This document shows, piece after piece, positions 16,608-25,776 of a stretch of DNA of 64,000 nt. The DNA comes from Azospirillum sp. TSA2s (GTDB taxonomy: Bacteria; Pseudomonadota; Alphaproteobacteria; Azospirillales; Azospirillaceae), in the NCBI RefSeq assembly GCF_004923315.1, contig NZ_CP039649.1, forward strand, positions 399,501-463,500, written 5' to 3'. The notes under the pieces are model-generated. The model was not told the origin of the DNA. It was given only the letters and a program-made list of their open reading frames with translations, and did no database searches. Both the position numbers and the translations under genes were made by a program. Each line of letters starts with the position of its first letter. Position 1 is the first letter of the stretch.

Positions 16608-19097
16608 CTATGCCGCCGCCGTGACTCGGGGGAAACGCAGGGTGAAGCGGGTGCCTTCGCCGGGGCGGCTCTCCACCCCGATGGTGCCGTGCAGGCGGCC
16701 GGTCACCAGATTGTAGACGATATGCAGCCCCAGCCCGCTGCCGCCCGACCCGCGCCGGGTGGTAAAGAAGGGGTCGAAGACCTTGGGCAGGACCTCCGGC
16801 GCGATGCCGGCGCCATCGTCGCCGATCGACAGTTCCACCATGTCGCCGTCCATCACGCGGGCGGCGATGGCGATGCGGCCGGGCTGCTCCGGATCCAGCG
16901 CATGAACCAGCGCGTTCATGATCAGGTTGGTCAGGATCTGCGACAGCGCCCCCGGATATCCGTCCAGTTCCAGATCCGCCGGGCAATCGATGTCGATGGT
17001 CAGCGCCGCCCGCGCCTTGTAGGTCGGATGCAGGCTGCGCAGCAGCTCGTCGATGTAATCCCGCAGCAGGAACGCGCGGCGCTCATCACTGGACTGGTCG
17101 ACGGCGACCATCTTGAAGCTCTGCACCAGATTGGCCGCACGGGTGCTGTTGGACAGGATCAGGTTGGCCATCTCCATCCCGTCGCCGAGAAAGCGCTGGA
17201 AGTCCGACTTCTTCAGCGCATTCGCCGTATGACGGTCAGACAGTTCGCCGATCAGCGCCTGCAACTGCGAGGCGCCGGTGATGGTGATGCCGATGGGGGT
17301 GTTCACCTCATGCGCCACGCCGGCGACCAGCTGGCCAAGCGAGGCCATCTTCTCCGCCTGGATCAGGCTGGCCTGCGTCGCCTTCAGTTCGCCGAGCGCC
17401 CGTTCGGCGGCGTCGCGCGACTGGCGCAGGGCGTTTTCGGCCTCGACCTCCCGCGTCACGTCGACCACCACCGCCTGGATCGCCGGGCCGTCCCGCCAGT
17501 CGACCCGGCGGCCGGTCAGCTCCACCCACAATTCGGCGCCGTCGGGCCGGCAGGCGCGGATCCGGCGGCGCGGCGTGGACTGCCCGCCCTCCAGCAGCTG
17601 ATCGTAATTGTCGATCATCGACTGCCGCGCCTCCACCGCCACGACGGACAGCAGCGACGGCAGGGCCATCACCTCCGCCACTGTCAGCCCGAGCATGGCG
17701 GCGAAGCTGTCGTTGGCGTAGAGCGCGTGGAAATCGCGATGGATGATGATGCCCTGGATCGAGCCCTCGACCAGATCGCGGAATCGCCGCTCGTTGTCGG
17801 CCAGCGCCTGCTGGCGCCGGTCGATCTCGTCGATGAAATACCGGATCGAGGCGCCGATGTCGGTGATCTCGTCGTCGCCGTCCACCGGGACCGGGGCCGG
17901 GACCGAAACCATCCCGGCCGCTCCGCCGCCGGCCTGCCGGTTTCCCGACAGCCGGGCCAGCACCGCCCGGTTCATCGCCACCAGCCGCGAGGACAGGAAG
18001 CGGCGGAAGATGAAATAGACGCCGACCGCCAGCAGGATCGACGCGCCGGCCAGCATCATGACCGTGCGGGTGCGTTCGGCGATCAGCTCGGCCAGCGCAC
18101 CGGTGCGCTCGGCCGACTGGTCGCGGATGGAGTCGTAGAGCGCGCGGGTGGACCGTTCGACCGTCTCCACCAGCACCTGGGCCTGCCCGGTCAGCGCCTG
18201 GGCGCGGTTGCGCGCCTGCAGCCGGTCGATGGCGCTCTCGAACAGCCCGCCCGGCGCCACCAGCAGCGAGAACAGCTCCTCCTGCACGGTGGACATCATC
18301 TGGCCGGTGGGGTCCGGGGCACCGCCGGTCAGGCGGGCCAGCTCGGCCAGCGTCCGTTCGGCCGACCGCGCCTCCCCCTTCAGCCGGCTGAGATGGTCGA
18401 GCTGCGTCGCCCCCGCCGCCCGCGCCATCAGCGCGCCGATGCGCGCGGCCCAGGCGCCGGTGTCGGGCATGCTTTCGATCGCCGCCGCCAGCCGGCTCAG
18501 CGCGCGGGCCGCTTCGGCCTGACGGTCGCCATACTCGATCTGGCGGGTGACCTCGGCGTTCAGGTCGGCGACGGTGGCGGCCAGGATCAGCAGGGTGGAG
18601 CGGGTCTGCTCCAGCAGGCGGACATTGCCGTCGCGCTCCTTCCCATCCCCGCCGTCCTCCTTCATCAGGCCGCGCATGCGGGCGACCAGAAGCTGCATCG
18701 AATCCAGCTCCGTCACCAACCCGTCGTAGATGGATCGGCGCTGCGGCGTCGAATTCGCGGCGGCGAGCTGCGGCAGCTGCGCCACCAGCTTCTGCAGCGA
18801 TCCGTGCAGTTCGGCGCTGGTGATGACCTCCGGCAGCGTGTTGGTCGACAGGGCCGTGACTTCCGCCCGGAACAGGCGGAAGGACGACATCGACACGCCG
18901 CCGATCAGCATCACCAGCAGCGCCATCACCGACAGCCCCAGCGTGATGCGCACCGCGATGCCGAAACGCCGCGTCCGGTTAGGCGGCGGCGTCTGCGGAC
19001 TTGGCGTCGTGTCCGTCGCCGGCGCAGGCAGCGTGGCGACCCGCGGCGTGCTCCGCGCGATGGTGGAAGACAGGCTGGAGGAAAACTGGCCGTCCAT
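16608..19097 (-). CDS. Membrane sensor histidine kinase with PAS domain
   Basis: 829 residues. The start at 19097 overlaps the upstream stop codon (TGATG); the frame is open further upstream but inside the preceding gene. A Pro/Thr-rich N-tail, membrane helix about 47-70, a long helical periplasmic region about 71-344, a second helix about 345-364, a PAS domain about 435-550, then HisKA with the phospho-acceptor His596 in GVAHEVNTPIG and an HATPase with DDGAGI, FDPFFTTR and GSGLGL. No response regulator is adjacent. Coupling to the 5'-nucleotidase-like periplasmic protein suggests that protein may be its sensory partner (inference). Confidence 0.87.
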   Translation of the reverse strand: MDGQFSSSLSSTIARSTPRVATLPAPATDTTPSPQTPPPNRTRRFGIAVRITLGLSVMALLVMLIGGVSMSSFRLFRAEVTALSTNTLPEVITSAELHGSLQKLVAQLPQLAAANSTPQRRSIYDGLVTELDSMQLLVARMRGLMKEDGGDGKERDGNVRLLEQTRSTLLILAATVADLNAEVTRQIEYGDRQAEAARALSRLAAAIESMPDTGAWAARIGALMARAAGATQLDHLSRLKGEARSAERTLAELARLTGGAPDPTGQMMSTVQEELFSLLVAPGGLFESAIDRLQARNRAQALTGQAQVLVETVERSTRALYDSIRDQSAERTGALAELIAERTRTVMMLAGASILLAVGVYFIFRRFLSSRLVAMNRAVLARLSGNRQAGGGAAGMVSVPAPVPVDGDDEITDIGASIRYFIDEIDRRQQALADNERRFRDLVEGSIQGIIIHRDFHALYANDSFAAMLGLTVAEVMALPSLLSVVAVEARQSMIDNYDQLLEGGQSTPRRRIRACRPDGAELWVELTGRRVDWRDGPAIQAVVVDVTREVEAENALRQSRDAAERALGELKATQASLIQAEKMASLGQLVAGVAHEVNTPIGITITGASQLQALIGELSDRHTANALKKSDFQRFLGDGMEMANLILSNSTRAANLVQSFKMVAVDQSSDERRAFLLRDYIDELLRSLHPTYKARAALTIDIDCPADLELDGYPGALSQILTNLIMNALVHALDPEQPGRIAIAARVMDGDMVELSIGDDGAGIAPEVLPKVFDPFFTTRRGSGGSGLGLHIVYNLVTGRLHGTIGVESRPGEGTRFTLRFPRVTAAA

Positions 19098-20731
19098 CAC
19101 CGCCTCACCGTCATGCGGCCGTCCAGCCGGGGCACGAACTCGCCGCTGCGGGCGATGTGGTCGATCATCTGGGTGGAGATGAACTCGCTGTTGCGGTCTT
19201 CGACCAGCCTCGGCACGCCCGCCAGCACGCCGTACCCGTCGCCGCCCGCCGCCAGGAAGCTGCTGGTCGCGAGCCGGTAGCGGGTGGACCGGCCAACCGG
19301 CTTGCCGCCGACCGACAGGCTGCGCAGCCGCTGGCCGGGCGGGCGGGTCAGGTCGATCTCCGCGCGGGCGTTGGACAGGTGGGGAAAGCGGCCCTGCAGC
19401 TGCTCCACCGCCGAAACGCCGCTTTCCACCGCTTCCCAAAGCTGCTGCCCGGTGACGTCCAGCACGACGCCGACATCGTGAAAGGGAAGGATCGTGTAAA
19501 TGTCGCGCCGGGTCAGCAGGGCATCGGCCGGATATTGGCGGTCACCGCGGATGCCGCCGCCGTTCATCAGCGCCACATCGGCGTCCAGCGTCTCGCGCAG
19601 GGTGTCGACCACCGCGTTGGCGAAGGCGTTCTCGCCCGTCCGCAGCGCCTCCTTGCGGGTGTCGAGCGGAGCGGTGAGACGTCCCACCTCCATCCGCAGC
19701 ATGGTGTCGAGCCGCGCCGCATAAGCCTTGGACTGGATCAGCGTGGCGGGATCGGGCGGCACCGTCGCGCTGTCGATCAGGCGGGGCGCCGGGATCCAGC
19801 TCACTTGCGGCTTGCCGTCCGGCCCGGTCCTGCGTTCCACCGTCAAATCCAAAGCCAGCACCCAGGCCGCCTGCGGCCCGACGGTGGCGGACAGGAAACG
19901 CCCGTCGTAATCGACGGCGAAGGGGCGGTTGCGGTCCTGGTACAGCACGATGTCGGCGGGGCGGGCGGCCAGCACACTGCGGTGGGTGTCGCCGGCATAG
20001 CCGGTCATCGCCACCACCAGATCGACGCCGTCGGCCCTCAACGCCGCGGCCTTGGCCGTCAGCGCCGGAATCGGGTCGCGGAACTCCGTCCGCTGGGCGC
20101 GGGTGGTCTCCCGCGTCAGCACCGGCGTCGCCGCCATCACCCCGATGCGCAAGGGGCCGGCGCTCAGCACCACCGCGTCCTCCAGCCCATCCGGCGTGCG
20201 GCCGGTGGCGCGGTCCACCGTGTTGGTGGTGACGATGGGAAAGCCGGCCTCGAAGGCGCGGGCGCTCAGCCGGTCGTCGCCATGGTGGAATTCACGGTTC
20301 AGCGCGGCCATCGCGTCGACGGTCATGCCGTTCAGCAGGTCGATGATGTGCGCGCCCTGGTCGTAGAAGGCGAGCACCGATGGCGCCAGAGTCTGGCCGC
20401 CATGCAGGACCAGCAGATTGGGATGGGCGGCCCGTTCCTGGCGGATCGTCCCGGCCAGCCGGGCCATGCCGCCGCGCCCGGCCGTCTCGTCCAGATCGGT
20501 GGTGCCCTGGGTGTAGAGGATCGTCAGTTGGACCGGTCCGGTATCCGCCGCGGCCTTTCCATCCCGGGCCACGACCGCGGCGTCAGGCTGCTGCGCCTGC
20601 GCCGGCAGGATCGCCGCAGGCAGGCCAAGACCAAGGCCGAGCGCCAGCGATGCGGCCAGGGACGACAATGTCCTGCCGAACCGGGTCCGCATCCCGCCGG
20701 CAGCGCCGTTGAATATACCGATAGTGTCCAT
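19097..20731 (-). CDS. 5'-nucleotidase/UshA-like periplasmic protein with lost metal site
   Basis: 544 residues with an N-terminal signal (about 14-47, ending LPAQAQ). The overall layout is that of the UshA family: N-terminal metallophosphoesterase domain and an intact-looking C-terminal nucleotide-binding domain (NAVVDTLRETLDADVALMNG, then GGGIRGDR, and SSFLAAGGDGYG). Every metal-ligand block is altered: NDxH reads YTQGTTD (73-79), GD reads LHGGQTL (109-115), GNHEF reads LNREF (144-148), the LTH block reads MTGYAG (242-247) and GGHTH reads YQDRN (264-268). Catalysis by the usual mechanism is therefore unlikely. The stop overlaps the start of the histidine kinase gene. An alternative start is Met14. 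Confidence 0.85.
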   Translation of the reverse strand: MDTIGIFNGAAGGMRTRFGRTLSSLAASLALGLGLGLPAAILPAQAQQPDAAVVARDGKAAADTGPVQLTILYTQGTTDLDETAGRGGMARLAGTIRQERAAHPNLLVLHGGQTLAPSVLAFYDQGAHIIDLLNGMTVDAMAALNREFHHGDDRLSARAFEAGFPIVTTNTVDRATGRTPDGLEDAVVLSAGPLRIGVMAATPVLTRETTRAQRTEFRDPIPALTAKAAALRADGVDLVVAMTGYAGDTHRSVLAARPADIVLYQDRNRPFAVDYDGRFLSATVGPQAAWVLALDLTVERRTGPDGKPQVSWIPAPRLIDSATVPPDPATLIQSKAYAARLDTMLRMEVGRLTAPLDTRKEALRTGENAFANAVVDTLRETLDADVALMNGGGIRGDRQYPADALLTRRDIYTILPFHDVGVVLDVTGQQLWEAVESGVSAVEQLQGRFPHLSNARAEIDLTRPPGQRLRSLSVGGKPVGRSTRYRLATSSFLAAGGDGYGVLAGVPRLVEDRNSEFISTQMIDHIARSGEFVPRLDGRMTVRR

Positions 20732-20812
20732 AGCCCGGCGTCACCTCTGCCCCCGCGCCGGATTATGCTCATTTCCACGTCACTGTTGAAGCAAAGCCGC
20801 GTTACGGGATTG

Positions 20813-21646
20813 TCATATTGGTGACACACGGCGAGGAAGAGCCCGTTTTACCCGTTCGTAGACACCGAGAATCCTCAGTATTTCGATCAACTTCATCCTC
20901 ACCGGCGCCGGAACTGCGGCAAAACGCGGCGCCAGACCGGCCCGCCGGGTTTTCGCCAGCGCCGCCCGGCGGGCATAGGCGACGCGGTGCAGGGTGACCC
21001 GCCGGCTGGCGGTGTCGAAGCAGGCGAAGCAGGCACGGCTATCGACGCCGCGCGGCTCCCCCACAGTGCCGGGGTTCAGCAGATACAGCCCGTCGGCCCG
21101 CAACTGCGCCCCGCCGTCGAGCGGCACCGCCTGCACCGCCCCGTCCCGCCATTCCCACAGCCCCGCCCGGTGGGTGTGGCCGAAGGCGCAGACCCGCGCA
21201 CCGGAGGGATGCCCGAGAAGCGCCTGCAGGCTCAAGCGGCGTTTGCCGTCATCGTCCAGCCGCACCAGTTCCTTGCCCACCTCCGGATGCAGGGCGCCAT
21301 GAACGGCGACCAGGGCTCCGTCAACCACGGCCGTCAGCGGCAGGGCGGACAGGAAGGCACGGCTCTCCTCGTCCAGCCGCGCCTTCGTCCAGGCGACGGC
21401 GCGCGCCGCCGGTCCGCTGAACCCCTCGGTCCCGATGGCGCCGGTCACCGCCCGGTCGTGATTGCCGGCGATGCAGACGGCGCCGGCCTGCCGCAGCAGG
21501 GCGATGCAGGCGGCGGCATCGGTGTTGTAGCCGACGATGTCGCCCAGGCAGACGATGCGCTCCGCCCCCTCCGCCCGGATGACGTCGAGCGTCGCCTGCA
21601 ACGCCTCCAGATTGGCGTGAATGTCGGAGATCAGGGCGATCTTCAT
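20813..21646 (-). CDS. Metallophosphoesterase (YfcE/MJ0936-type)
   Basis: 277 residues from the ATG at 21646 (MKIALISDIHANLEAL). All calcineurin-like metal motifs are present: SDIHAN, CLGDIVGYN, GNHDRA, VHGAL and GHTHRAG. The protein ends with a basic tail (RVKRALPRRV). It is a soluble phosphoesterase whose substrate is not evident. The open frame upstream of the ATG runs into the insertion sequence and is not coding. The IS lies less than 80 bases upstream and may affect its promoter. Confidence 0.88.
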   Translation of the reverse strand: MKIALISDIHANLEALQATLDVIRAEGAERIVCLGDIVGYNTDAAACIALLRQAGAVCIAGNHDRAVTGAIGTEGFSGPAARAVAWTKARLDEESRAFLSALPLTAVVDGALVAVHGALHPEVGKELVRLDDDGKRRLSLQALLGHPSGARVCAFGHTHRAGLWEWRDGAVQAVPLDGGAQLRADGLYLLNPGTVGEPRGVDSRACFACFDTASRRVTLHRVAYARRAALAKTRRAGLAPRFAAVPAPVRMKLIEILRILGVYERVKRALPRRVSPI

Positions 21647-21724
21647 GGCTTTGCGATCAGGGTTCGAGAGTATTGATGAGTCCTGCTGAACGGACTTCTC
21701 ACGGCCGTCATTCCCGCGCAGGCG

Positions 21725-23030
21725 CACTGCTGTCCGGGATTTTATGATGGATTGCAGCTGCACGGCAGACAAAGCCAGAGTTCTGGCCCAAAATCGCAGT
21801 CGCCAAACATAGATTTTGAGGTCTGCCGTGCCGTTCCAAGCTAGCGGATTTTTGCGCCTTGTGGAACCTCTGGACCGTCGTGCGGTGAACAGGATTGTCG
21901 TGCGGCACCGGGGCAATCATGGGGTCGGGACGGGGGACAACGGCTGGACGTGCCAGCGGCACCTCAAGGCGATGCTTTTCGCCCAGTTCGCCGGGCTGAA
22001 GAGCCTTCGCGAGATTGCGGAGGGCTTGGCGGCCCAGCCGGCGGGCCTGTACCACACCGGCCTGCGTCCGGTGAGCAAGAGCACGCTCAGCGATGCCTCG
22101 GCGGCGCGGCCTGCGGCGGTGTTCCGGGAGATTGCCGATCTGGTCATGGGCGGCTTGGCCCGATCGGTGCGTCAGGAAAGTCGGGAGTTGGTGCGGCTGA
22201 TCGACGGCTCTCCGATCATGTTGCGGGACCGCCGCTTCAACTGGGCCGAAGCTGATTCTCGCTGCCGTGGCCTGAAGCTGCATCTGGCCTACGATCCGCG
22301 GGCGGCCACGCCGGTCCATTTTGCCGTGGAAACGCCTAAGCTCAGCGAAATCAAGGTCGCGCGGCGTCTGCCGTTCGTTGCCGGGACCACCTACGTCTTC
22401 GACAAGGGATACACGGATTATTGCTGGTGGCATGAGATCACCATGGCAGGGGCGCTGTTCGTGACCCGGCTGAAGAGCAATGCCCGCCGCCGGGTGGAGC
22501 GAACCGTCGAGGCGGTTGGCGACAACATCGAAGCGGACCGCCGGGTGAAGATCGGCCACAAGAAGCCGCGTGGCGGCGCGACCAACCCGCTCTACGACAC
22601 CGAACTTCGTGAAGTGGTGGTGGCGCGCCCGGATAAGGAGCCACTCCATCTGATCACCAATGATCTTGACCGGTCTGCCCAGGAGATCGCCGATCTCTAT
22701 AAGGAACGCTGGCAGATTGAGTTGTTCTTTAAGTGGATCAAACAGAACCTCAAGCTGAAGACATTCTTCGGTCGCTCAGAGAATGCCGTCAGAATTCAGA
22801 TCTACACGGCATTGATTGCCTTCTGCTTGTTGCGGCTATTCCAGAACACCTACGCCAAAAACCACGTTGGCGGTGCGAAGGCCCTCAAGGTCAGGCTCAA
22901 GGTTGCACTCTTCGAACCTTTCAACACCACCAATCGCTGTCCGACAAGGCCACGGCCACCGCAAAAACGACCGCCAGACCGCCAACTCAGCCTCAAACTG
23001 GCCGAGCCCTGAAAATCCCGGACAGCAGTG
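21725..23030 (+). mobile_element. Complete IS4-family insertion sequence (1306 bp)
   Basis: Two perfect 19-base terminal inverted repeats (CACTGCTGTCCGGGATTTT at 21725-21743, its complement at 23012-23030) enclose one transposase gene. The ends are flanked by a 10-base direct repeat, CGCGCAGGCG (21715-21724) and CGCGAAGGCG (23031-23040), one mismatch, consistent with a target duplication of 10. Intact ends and reading frame suggest a fairly recent arrival. Confidence 0.9.
21828..23012 (+). CDS. IS4-family transposase
   Basis: About 394 residues. The DDE triad context is visible: LIDGSPIML, VFDKGYTDYCWW and the YKERWQIELFFKWIKQNLK block with the YREK-type signature of IS4 transposases. The start is uncertain: GTG at 21828 (used here) or TTG at 21816; no ATG lies upstream in frame. 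The stop codon shares its last base with the right terminal repeat. No frameshift or internal stop is seen. Confidence 0.88.
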   Translation: MPFQASGFLRLVEPLDRRAVNRIVVRHRGNHGVGTGDNGWTCQRHLKAMLFAQFAGLKSLREIAEGLAAQPAGLYHTGLRPVSKSTLSDASAARPAAVFREIADLVMGGLARSVRQESRELVRLIDGSPIMLRDRRFNWAEADSRCRGLKLHLAYDPRAATPVHFAVETPKLSEIKVARRLPFVAGTTYVFDKGYTDYCWWHEITMAGALFVTRLKSNARRRVERTVEAVGDNIEADRRVKIGHKKPRGGATNPLYDTELREVVVARPDKEPLHLITNDLDRSAQEIADLYKERWQIELFFKWIKQNLKLKTFFGRSENAVRIQIYTALIAFCLLRLFQNTYAKNHVGGAKALKVRLKVALFEPFNTTNRCPTRPRPPQKRPPDRQLSLKLAEP

Positions 23031-23134
23031 CGCGAAGGCGGGAATCCAGCCATTACAAGCACTTGCATCGGGATCCCGGGTTCCCCGCCTCCGCGGGGAT
23101 GACGACCGAGGGAAGCCCTGGAAACTTGCGATCT

Positions 23135-24337
23135 TCATGGCTTCGCCAACCGCGCCGGACCGGCGACGCCGGGAATGCGCGCCAGCAGCCGGTCCAGCTT
23201 CGGCCGCAGGAAGGGCATCGGGTCGTCCGGCATGATCGCCTTCGCCTCGCAGCGCGCGACCCAGGCCAGCCAGCGCGCTGTCGGCACGCCGCCGTCCCGC
23301 GCCGCCAGCCGGTCCTTGCTGATGTGGCACCAGCAGGCGCCCGGCCGGGCCTTGGCCGGGGCAGGACGGGGGCCTGGACGGGGTCGGCCGGTCAGGTCGG
23401 CCTGCACCATCGCCGGTAGGTTCACCCCGGCGACCGCACCCAGGTGGTGCCAGAGGTTGAAGCGCGGGTTGATCTCCAGCAGGTGCAGGCCGCCGTCGGG
23501 ATCGCGCTTGAAATCAAATTTGGCAACGCCCTTCAGACCGATGCGCGCCGCGATGTCCCGCCCCAGCGCCGCCACGTCGGCTCCCTCGCCGTCGATGTCG
23601 GTGATGGTCAGCGCCGTGCTGTGGCCGTAATCGACCGGATATGTGCGGATCTTGCGGCCGGTGAACTCGCCGGCCACGGCGCCGCCGGCGTCGACATAGA
23701 CATGATGGCTTTCGATCCGGGTCTCCGGCCCGGGGATCAGCTCCTGCGCCAGCAGATCGATGCCGACTGGGATCAGCCGCGGCCACAGGGCGCGAAGTTC
23801 CTCCGGCCCGTCCAGGCGGATCGCCTTGCCCAACCCCTCGATCTCGTGCCAGGGCGGACGGCGGGTCAGCGGCTTGACGATCACGGGATAGCGCAGGTCC
23901 AGATCCGGCGCCTCGCTGCCGGGCAGGGGGCTCAGGCGCCGGGTGCGGGGAACCGGCAGGTCCAATCGCTCCGCCAGCGCCTGGAACCGGCCCTTGTCGA
24001 CCAGCGTCTCCACCAGATCGGCCTCGGCCAGGGCAAAGCGGAAGACGGCAGCCAGCCGGTCGCGGTGGCGCGACACCATCAGAAGCTGCGCGTCCTCCTC
24101 CATATAGAGCACCGGCTTTTCGGCCTGCGCGGCACCGAAACGCAGCAGTCGGTCGACCAGCACGTCGTCGTTGCCGCCCTCCCACGGGATCAGCCGCTCG
24201 GTGAAGCGGGAGTGGGCGGTCGCCCCGCCCGGCGGTCCGACCACGGCACAGCGGATGCCGGCCAGCCCCAGCGGGCGCACCAGATCCATGTCGCCCAACA
24301 CGCAGGCCAGCGGCCCGGCTTTCGGTTCCGTTGCCAT
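23135..24337 (-). CDS. ATP-grasp domain protein
   Basis: 400 residues, cytoplasmic. The N-terminal part is a Rossmann-like PreATP-grasp (CVLGDMDLVRPLGLAGIRCAV). The core has the ATP-binding lysine strand YPVIVKPLT, the LLAQELIPG strand and the metal-binding FDFKRDPDGGLHLLEINPRFN motif (Glu/Asn of EINPR). ATP-grasp enzymes ligate a carboxylate to an amine or thiol via an acyl phosphate; the substrates cannot be told from sequence. It is 18 bases downstream of the GNAT gene on the same strand, so they likely act together, perhaps in modifying a polysaccharide or small peptide-like product. Confidence 0.75.
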   Translation of the reverse strand: MATEPKAGPLACVLGDMDLVRPLGLAGIRCAVVGPPGGATAHSRFTERLIPWEGGNDDVLVDRLLRFGAAQAEKPVLYMEEDAQLLMVSRHRDRLAAVFRFALAEADLVETLVDKGRFQALAERLDLPVPRTRRLSPLPGSEAPDLDLRYPVIVKPLTRRPPWHEIEGLGKAIRLDGPEELRALWPRLIPVGIDLLAQELIPGPETRIESHHVYVDAGGAVAGEFTGRKIRTYPVDYGHSTALTITDIDGEGADVAALGRDIAARIGLKGVAKFDFKRDPDGGLHLLEINPRFNLWHHLGAVAGVNLPAMVQADLTGRPRPGPRPAPAKARPGACWCHISKDRLAARDGGVPTARWLAWVARCEAKAIMPDDPMPFLRPKLDRLLARIPGVAGPARLAKP

Positions 24338-24355
24338 GGCGAATGCTCTCCCTTC

Positions 24356-25597
24356 TCAGATGCCTTTTGCCGGCGCGATCCAGCCGCGCAACGAGCGTTT
24401 GACGGCGTCGATCGTCACCCCGCGCGCCCGGCGGCAATGCGCCTCCATCCGCCGGCTCAACCGGTCGGGGCCGAGCGTCAGCCAATTCATCGGCTGTTCG
24501 GCGTTGGAAAGCAGCGGCTTGTGCCCGGCCGGCGTCGACATGAAGTCGTAGCAGTCCTCGCCGCGGGCGAGCGCATCCTCGATGGCCAGCACATGGCTCA
24601 GCAGCCCCGGCTTCAGCCGGTTGTCCGCCTCGAAGGCGAAACCGCCCTGATAATTCAGGACGCGGTTGCGATGGACGAAGTTGTAGAGATAACCGATAGG
24701 CCGCCCGCCGGCGCTGACCCGGCTCAGCCGCACCGCGCCGCGCGGCATCCCCTCGGCGATCAGCCTTTCGTGAAAGGGGCGGAAGGCCGGATTGGCGAAG
24801 GCGCCCGCCTGTCCGCGCGCCTGCCAGCCGGCCTGATGCAGGACTTCCATCCCGGCGAAATAGTCCATCGCCTCGTCCACCGACGCGGCGACGCGGTGTT
24901 CCAGCGCGCCGCGGGCGCGGTAAAGCCGCTCCGTCCGGTTCACCGCCGCCCGCGTGTTGCGGCCGAGACCGCCACGGAAATCGCCGCCGCCGGCCCGAAC
25001 CGTGCCGAAATCGACCCACTGCGCCGAATCCGCGATGCGCAATTGCAGCGTATGACCGGTTCGCGCCGCCACCCGCCGGGCGGCCCGCTCCGCCGCCAGG
25101 GTCAGCCCGCCCAGCACCAGCTCGTCGTTGGCGGCCAGCCGCTCGTCCAGCCAGTGCAGCATGGCGTCCGTCACCTCGTCGGCGACCCGGCGGTCGGCAA
25201 GGATGCCGTTATACTCCATGAACAGGCGATCATAGCTGCGGTCGCCGGTCTCGTGCAGCATCCAGCAGCGGCTGGGCAGCAGCCCGAACCGTCGCCGCAC
25301 CCGCGGGCAGAGCACGGCCAGACCGACCGCTTCATCGCCCCGCAAGGCCACCAGCAAATGCGGCTCGATGCCATCCGGCATCTGCGCCAGCCAGGAGCCG
25401 ATCCAGGTCCAGGAGAGAAAGAAGGATGAGTCGGCGCGGCTTTCCAGCTCCGTCCATGCCTGCGCCAGTTGCGGCATGGAGGGCAGGGGGTACAGGGCGA
25501 TCCGTATCTCGGTAGATGTGGCGGGACCGGTCGCCGTTTCGATGGCGGGACCGTCGGAGGTCGGGCGGGCGGAGTCGGGGCTGGGCCAGATGCTCAT
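24356..25597 (-). CDS. GNAT-fold acyltransferase (CelD/BcsL-like)
   Basis: 413 residues. The C-terminal half resembles the GNAT_6 fold of CelD/FemAB-like acyltransferases: FSRGLGRNTR-type NTRAAVNRTERLY, then AVRLSRVSAGGRPIGYLYNF, NYQGGFAFEADNRLKPG and CYDFMSTPAGHKPLL. The N-terminal half has SSFFLSWTWIGSWLA, also common in this family. Proteins of this kind are found with exopolysaccharide or cellulose genes and transfer acyl or aminoacyl groups. First gene of a two-gene unit with the ATP-grasp protein. Confidence 0.72.
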   Translation of the reverse strand: MSIWPSPDSARPTSDGPAIETATGPATSTEIRIALYPLPSMPQLAQAWTELESRADSSFFLSWTWIGSWLAQMPDGIEPHLLVALRGDEAVGLAVLCPRVRRRFGLLPSRCWMLHETGDRSYDRLFMEYNGILADRRVADEVTDAMLHWLDERLAANDELVLGGLTLAAERAARRVAARTGHTLQLRIADSAQWVDFGTVRAGGGDFRGGLGRNTRAAVNRTERLYRARGALEHRVAASVDEAMDYFAGMEVLHQAGWQARGQAGAFANPAFRPFHERLIAEGMPRGAVRLSRVSAGGRPIGYLYNFVHRNRVLNYQGGFAFEADNRLKPGLLSHVLAIEDALARGEDCYDFMSTPAGHKPLLSNAEQPMNWLTLGPDRLSRRMEAHCRRARGVTIDAVKRSLRGWIAPAKGI

Positions 25598-25736
25598 CGG
25601 CGCGGCGTCTCCGGAAGATATTCTCTACCGAAAACAACACGCTGGATCCGGGAACGGTCCCGTCTACGCCGGGGAGCCCCAAAAGTCTGCGCGACGCAAA
25701 AGGATGAGGCGAAAGAAGCGGATTCTATACCGATAC

Positions 25737-25765
25737 GCCGGCCCGGCGATCGATGCCGGGCCGGC
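25737..25765 (-). terminator. Hairpin after the glutathione S-transferase gene
   Basis: A perfect 11-base inverted repeat, GCCGGCCCGGC with its complement, and a 7-base loop, lies just past the GST stop on the minus strand. There is no T-run, so it may be a Rho-assisted terminator or an RNA-stability hairpin rather than a classical terminator. Confidence 0.5.
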
Positions 25766-25776
25766 TGTCAGGGACC

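Larger units (their letters stand above)
21708..23102. repeat. Bipartite palindromic (REP-type) repeat split by the IS
   Basis: The left fragment (21708-21724) starts TCATTCCCGCG. The right fragment (23031-23102) continues CGCGAAGGCGGGAATCCAGC and ends in a second hairpin, TCCCCGC-CTCC-GCGGGGA, closing with CGCGGGGATGA. Joined without the IS they form a ~80-base unit with inverted ends and two hairpins, a common dispersed element in alphaproteobacteria. It probably sat between the metallophosphoesterase promoter and the end of the ATP-grasp gene. Confidence 0.7.

Noticed and set aside
16383..19280. Open frame of 965 residues on the plus strand
   Set aside because: Antisense to the histidine kinase and the end of the 5'-nucleotidase-like gene; no recognisable domain.
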